From positions 1 through 64,000 of the forward strand of contig JAAEUI010000335.1 of the NCBI GenBank assembly GCA_024227475.1: DNA of 64,000 bases, given 5' to 3'. Positions 60,909 to 64,000 of this stretch are shown piece after piece. Position numbers and translations under genes: made by a program. The notes under the pieces were generated by a model, which searched no databases, was not told the origin of the DNA, and saw nothing but the letters and a program-made list of their open reading frames with translations. The stretch is from Paracoccaceae bacterium (GTDB lineage Bacteria; Pseudomonadota; Alphaproteobacteria; Rhodobacterales; Rhodobacteraceae). Positions within the stretch are counted from its first letter, which is position 1, and every line of letters begins with the position of its first letter.

Positions 60909-61768
60909 GCCGATATCCTTGGGAACAAGCCATTTGGGCGAACAGCAAGGATAAGAAGAAAGGCAATATGTCCCGACAAAACCTGCCACCCCGGATCAAT
61001 CTTGGCGCCAAGGGTCTGGGCCACACCCAGAATTACCCCACCCGCCAGCGTGCCCCAAAGATTGCCCAGACCGCCAATGATAACCGCCTCAAATCCGAAA
61101 ATCAGCCGCCCGCCACCGATCGATGGGTCAAAGCTGGTGCGCACGCCCAGCAAAATGCCAGCCAACGCTGTAACCGCCAACGCCAAAGCCATGGCCAGAC
61201 CAAAGATGTGGTGCCGAATCAGACCCATTAATTGCGCGATGTCCTGATTGTCAGACACCGCGCGAAAGGCGCGACCCAGTGCCGTGTGATAGAATGTCCA
61301 CTGCAACCCCCAAATCACCGCAACGGCAATTCCAAAAGTCAGCAATGGCAGCAGACCAAGTGAAAGACCGCCAACAGCGACTGAAGCGGTCTCAAGCGCA
61401 CCGGCATTCAATTTCTGTGGGTCAGCGGTATAAACTTCCAACAACCCGTTCTGGATGATGACTGACAGTCCAAAAGTCACCAAAAGTGGTGGCAAAAGGT
61501 CATCGCCCAGTGTCTGGTTCAACACTCCACGTTGCACGGCGTAACCGATGGCGGCCATCGCGGGCATCACCATCAACAGCGCCAAAAGCGGATGCAAGCC
61601 AAGGGTAGTTGTCACGCTCAGCCCCAGATAAGCCGCCAGAACAATCAGGTCGCCATGCGCGATGTTAACCAGCCGCATGACCCCAAAAATCAGGGACAGC
61701 CCAGCGGCAAACAGCGCGTAAAGACCCCCCAACAACGTTCCCTGAACAAGCGCATTCAGCCACTCCAT
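60905..61768 (-). CDS. livH: branched-chain amino acid-type ABC permease LivH
   Basis: A 287-residue membrane protein with about eight helices and typical LivH blocks: GTLLGGLYALFAAGLSLIFGVMR, NIAHGDLIVLAAYLG and FEAVIIGGLGNLWGTLAGG. ATG 61768 (GGGAT upstream) follows the livF stop by one base; an in-frame TTG at 61783 is less likely. Part of the livG-livF-livH-livM operon. Confidence 0.92.
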   Translation of the reverse strand: MEWLNALVQGTLLGGLYALFAAGLSLIFGVMRLVNIAHGDLIVLAAYLGLSVTTTLGLHPLLALLMVMPAMAAIGYAVQRGVLNQTLGDDLLPPLLVTFGLSVIIQNGLLEVYTADPQKLNAGALETASVAVGGLSLGLLPLLTFGIAVAVIWGLQWTFYHTALGRAFRAVSDNQDIAQLMGLIRHHIFGLAMALALAVTALAGILLGVRTSFDPSIGGGRLIFGFEAVIIGGLGNLWGTLAGGVILGVAQTLGAKIDPGWQVLSGHIAFLLILAVRPNGLFPRISA

Positions 61769-61769
61769 T

Positions 61770-62477
61770 TCATTCGATCCCAAAATAGGCGCGCGAAATA
61801 TCCTCGCGCGAAACAGTGTCAGACGCGCCCTTTAGCGACACCCGACCCTCTTGCAGGCAATAAACACTTGCAGAGACCGACAACGCTTTTGAAATGTCCT
61901 GTTCCACAATCACAGCGCTCATACCTTTACCGATAATTCCCGGCAGCGCGTCATAGATGTCTTTGATGATGATCGGGGCAAGGCCTAGGCTGATTTCGTC
62001 AAAAAGGATCAATTCGGGGTTTGCCATCAGCGCCCGGCCGATGGCAGCCATTTGCTGTTGTCCGCCGGAAAGGGATGTAGACGGTAATGCACGGCGTTCT
62101 TTCAGGATCGGGAATAACTTATAAACTGATCCAAGATTCCATGACCCCTTTCGACCAATCTGACCGCCGATGATCAGGTTTTCCTCGACCGACAAGGAGG
62201 GAAACAGCTGCCGGCCCTCGGGAACCAGTGCGATGCCGGTTTTAGCTACCTGATCGGCCCGCATTCCACCAATATCCTGATTACGATAAGTAATCTGACC
62301 GGGACCATTGTGCATCATACCCGAAATCGAGCGCAGCAATGTGGTTTTACCAGCACCATTTGCACCAATAATGGCCAAGACCTCTCCTTGCATCAAGGAC
62401 AAGTCAATGCCGTAAAGTGCCTGAAAGTCGCCGTAGTGAGCTTTCAGCCCAGTTATGGAAAGAACAGGATCAGGCAT
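61770..62477 (-). CDS. livF: branched-chain amino acid-type ABC ATPase LivF
   Basis: A 235-residue ABC ATPase. Walker A is GANGAGKTT, the signature is LSGGQQQM and Walker B LILFDEISLGLA; YGIDLSLMQGEVLAIIG is LivF-like. ATG 62477 overlaps the end of livG by eight bases; a longer reading into livG is rejected. Confidence 0.93.
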   Translation of the reverse strand: MPDPVLSITGLKAHYGDFQALYGIDLSLMQGEVLAIIGANGAGKTTLLRSISGMMHNGPGQITYRNQDIGGMRADQVAKTGIALVPEGRQLFPSLSVEENLIIGGQIGRKGSWNLGSVYKLFPILKERRALPSTSLSGGQQQMAAIGRALMANPELILFDEISLGLAPIIIKDIYDALPGIIGKGMSAVIVEQDISKALSVSASVYCLQEGRVSLKGASDTVSREDISRAYFGIE

Positions 62478-63198
62478 CAACTTCGATCCCCAGATAAATC
62501 TCTTGCACTTCAGGGCTTTCCATAATTGTTTGCGGTTCGCCTTCGGCAATTTTTCTGCCAAAATCGATCACGATCAACCGGTCCACCACGGCCAAAAGGG
62601 CGTGAACAACATGTTCAATCCAAATAACCGACACGCCAGACGCGTGGATGTCTTTTATTGTTTGAACCAGCGAAGCGCACTCCGCCTCGGTGAGGCCTCC
62701 GGCGATTTCATCAAGCAGCAACAGCTTGGGATTTGCGCATAGCGCTCGGGTCAGCTCCAGACGCTTACGTTCAAGCAGCGTTAGATTGCCTGCCGTTGTG
62801 TTTGACTTTGACAGCAATCCTGTCTGATCAAGCACTTTCAGACAGGATTGTTCTGCTTCACGACCTCGCAGCCCTGCCGCCTGTGTTGCCGCAATCATCG
62901 CATTTTCAAATACGGTCATACCCGAAAAGGGTTGTGGCACTTGAAAGGAGCGCGCCATGCCAGCCCGACAACGTTGCGCTGCATTCAGGCTGGTCATGTC
63001 CCGTCCATCAAAAAAGACTTTGCCTGAATTGGGACTAAGGGTTCCGGTGATCAGGTTGAACATCGAAGTCTTGCCAGCCCCATTCGGGCCGATAATGCCA
63101 AGAGCTTCACCCCGTGCCAAAGCAAACGAAAGATCATCAGCGACCTTAACGGCACCGAAAGCCTTTGAAAGGTTTTCCAGTTTCAGAAAGGTCGTCAT
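62470..63198 (-). CDS. livG: branched-chain amino acid-type ABC ATPase LivG
   Basis: A 242-residue ABC ATPase. Walker A is GPNGAGKTS, Walker B is LLLDEIAGGLT. The signature region reads LTLLERKRLELTRAL in place of the usual LSYGQQRRLEIARAL, a noticeable variation of the Gly-Gln core that occurs in part of the LivG family. GAGGAT precedes the ATG. It follows the receptor gene by 58 bp, a gap that holds a terminator-like hairpin. Confidence 0.92.
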   Translation of the reverse strand: MTTFLKLENLSKAFGAVKVADDLSFALARGEALGIIGPNGAGKTSMFNLITGTLSPNSGKVFFDGRDMTSLNAAQRCRAGMARSFQVPQPFSGMTVFENAMIAATQAAGLRGREAEQSCLKVLDQTGLLSKSNTTAGNLTLLERKRLELTRALCANPKLLLLDEIAGGLTEAECASLVQTIKDIHASGVSVIWIEHVVHALLAVVDRLIVIDFGRKIAEGEPQTIMESPEVQEIYLGIEVDA

Positions 63199-63220
63199 AA
63201 TATCCTCGAAGGTTAAAACA

Positions 63221-63244
63221 GGCGGCGCAACTGTTTGCGCCGCC
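63221..63244 (-). terminator. terminator-like hairpin between receptor gene and livG
   Basis: On the minus strand GGCGGCGCAA pairs with TTGCGCCGCC (10 bp, 4-base loop) and is followed by TGTTTTAACC, a short T-rich tail. It lies 13 bases past the receptor stop. As a leaky terminator it would give much more receptor than permease mRNA. Confidence 0.7.
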
Positions 63245-63256
63245 CAACGTCGCAGA

Positions 63257-64000
63257 TCAGAGCAGTTTTAGTTCACCGGTAAGAGGTATGTTCGGTGCTG
63301 CAGAATTTGCCACGATTTTCAGGTCCAGACCGCTTCCGTCTTTCTGCCACTGGCCTGCGACCAAGGGCGTTTTGGTGACGTTGTTAATTGGCCCGCTGGC
63401 CCAGTTGACGTTGCCGGTAATGGTATCAAGATTGGTCGAGGCAATTGCTGACACAATCGCAGCCGGATCTTCCAGGTCGTCAGCGCGTTTGACAACGTCC
63501 GCGACAACCTCAAACAGCGCATGTTTAAAGCCAATTGGCTGGGTCCACGGCCGCCCTGATGCAGCGGAATAACCTTCTGCAAGTTCCTTAGCGCTGGCCC
63601 CTGTCAGCGAAGATGAGAACGGATGGTTCGGTGACCACCAGACTTCCGAGCTAAGACCTACACCGCGATCACCTAGAGACTCGATCACTGAAGGGAACAG
63701 CAAGGCTTTGCCAATAGTTACGATTTTTGGTGCAAAACCCTGCTGGGCGGACTGTGCCCAGAAGGTGGCAAAGTCAGGCGGGATCATATTGCCGGTGACG
63801 ATCTCACAGCCAGCTGCCTTGAAGGCCGCGATCTGGTTTGAGAAGTCATCCGACAAAGGCTGATAACGACCCGGATCAATAAGATCATAGCCGGCCGCCG
63901 CCAGAGGTTTTGGCAGACCGTTTTCTGCATCGCCCCAAGCGTTGCCATCGGCATCATTGGGAAACAGCCCGCCAACGGTTTTTGCTACGCCTGATCCGCC
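63257..64000 (-). CDS. ABC transporter substrate-binding protein, Liv/HAAT type (partial)
   Basis: The C-terminal 248 residues of a type I periplasmic binding protein; the frame stays open to the window edge, so the start and leader lie outside. GLFPNDADGNAWGD, GYDLIDPGRYQP, FKAAGCEIVTGNMIPPDF and GFAPKIVTIG are typical of the Peripla_BP_6 family. It is the first gene of the ABC-BKACE operon. The binding site cannot be assigned from this part alone. Confidence 0.88.
   Translation of the reverse strand, partial: GGSGVAKTVGGLFPNDADGNAWGDAENGLPKPLAAAGYDLIDPGRYQPLSDDFSNQIAAFKAAGCEIVTGNMIPPDFATFWAQSAQQGFAPKIVTIGKALLFPSVIESLGDRGVGLSSEVWWSPNHPFSSSLTGASAKELAEGYSAASGRPWTQPIGFKHALFEVVADVVKRADDLEDPAAIVSAIASTNLDTITGNVNWASGPINNVTKTPLVAGQWQKDGSGLDLKIVANSAAPNIPLTGELKLL

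Noticed and set aside
1-64000. CRISPR arrays, rRNA genes, prophage or integrase genes, and a tRNA-linked island boundary
   Set aside because: No short regularly spaced repeats, rRNA-like sequence, phage genes or integrase were seen, and I found no second copy of the tRNA 3' end.

Overview
The window looks like chromosomal DNA of an alphaproteobacterium, most likely a marine Rhodobacteraceae (Roseobacter-type). This rests on the elongator tRNA-Met type, the density of TRAP and tripartite tricarboxylate (TTT) transporters, Gfo/Idh and beta-hydroxyacid dehydrogenase paralogues, and a short palindromic repeat family. No sequence search was possible, so the taxonomy is inferred. Apart from the tRNA, nothing here is housekeeping: it is about 60 kb of uptake and catabolism genes.

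Layout. (1) 0.25-4.0 kb, minus strand: glutathione transferase, cytochrome b561-type protein, SlcC-like 2-hydroxyacid dehydrogenase, LVIVD beta-propeller. (2) 4.3-10.9 kb, plus strand: zinc dehydrogenase, DapA/KDG-aldolase-like enzyme, complete TRAP transporter, DUF1330 protein, quinone reductase, then the remains of an SLC13-type carrier. (3) 11.3-16.7 kb: two beta-hydroxyacid dehydrogenases, a Gfo/Idh oxidoreductase, a FadR-type GntR regulator, a cupin and a malate/lactate-type dehydrogenase. Four TGGT-NN-ACCA palindromes tie regions 1-3 to the GntR regulator. (4) 16.8-22.3 kb, minus strand: TctCBA transporter, Gfo/Idh, and a TRAP receptor-like protein without a signal peptide. (5) 22.3-27.0 kb: a diverged direct repeat, Gfo/Idh, an M24 peptidase homologue lacking one metal ligand, and a compact PEP-synthase-like protein. 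(6) 27.0-31.6 kb: LysR and a divergent tctB-tctA-tctC set. (7) 31.8-36.7 kb: small catabolic enzymes, an AEC transporter and two dehydrogenases.

(8) 36.8-64.0 kb is the most unusual part; all intact genes lie on the minus strand. It holds two paralogous heterodimeric molybdoenzymes closely resembling pyrogallol-phloroglucinol transhydroxylase, an enzyme known from anaerobic fermenters. Copy 1 starts a run that continues with a ThDP enzyme, a crotonase matching 6-oxocamphor hydrolase (a retro-Claisen beta-diketone hydrolase) with all catalytic residues, a beta-hydroxyacid dehydrogenase, a DoxX-like membrane protein and an acetylene-hydratase-like molybdenum/tungsten protein. Copy 2 follows a LuxR regulator, a VOC protein and a fumarylacetoacetate-hydrolase-family protein; its large subunit is broken by a one-base deletion. 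A TRAP transporter and an IclR regulator lie between the copies. Upstream are a BKACE family enzyme (the family that includes triacetate lyase) and a Liv-type ABC importer. My inference is an undescribed route for importing polyhydroxylated aromatics or related cyclic polyols, rearranging their hydroxyl groups on molybdenum, and opening the resulting cyclic 1,3-diketones by C-C hydrolysis.

Other small-scale structure: three about 117-bp palindromic repeats (31.6, 51.9 and 58.8 kb), stable hairpins directly after three binding-protein genes, an IS6-type transposase fragment beside the molybdoenzyme cluster, and two decayed genes.
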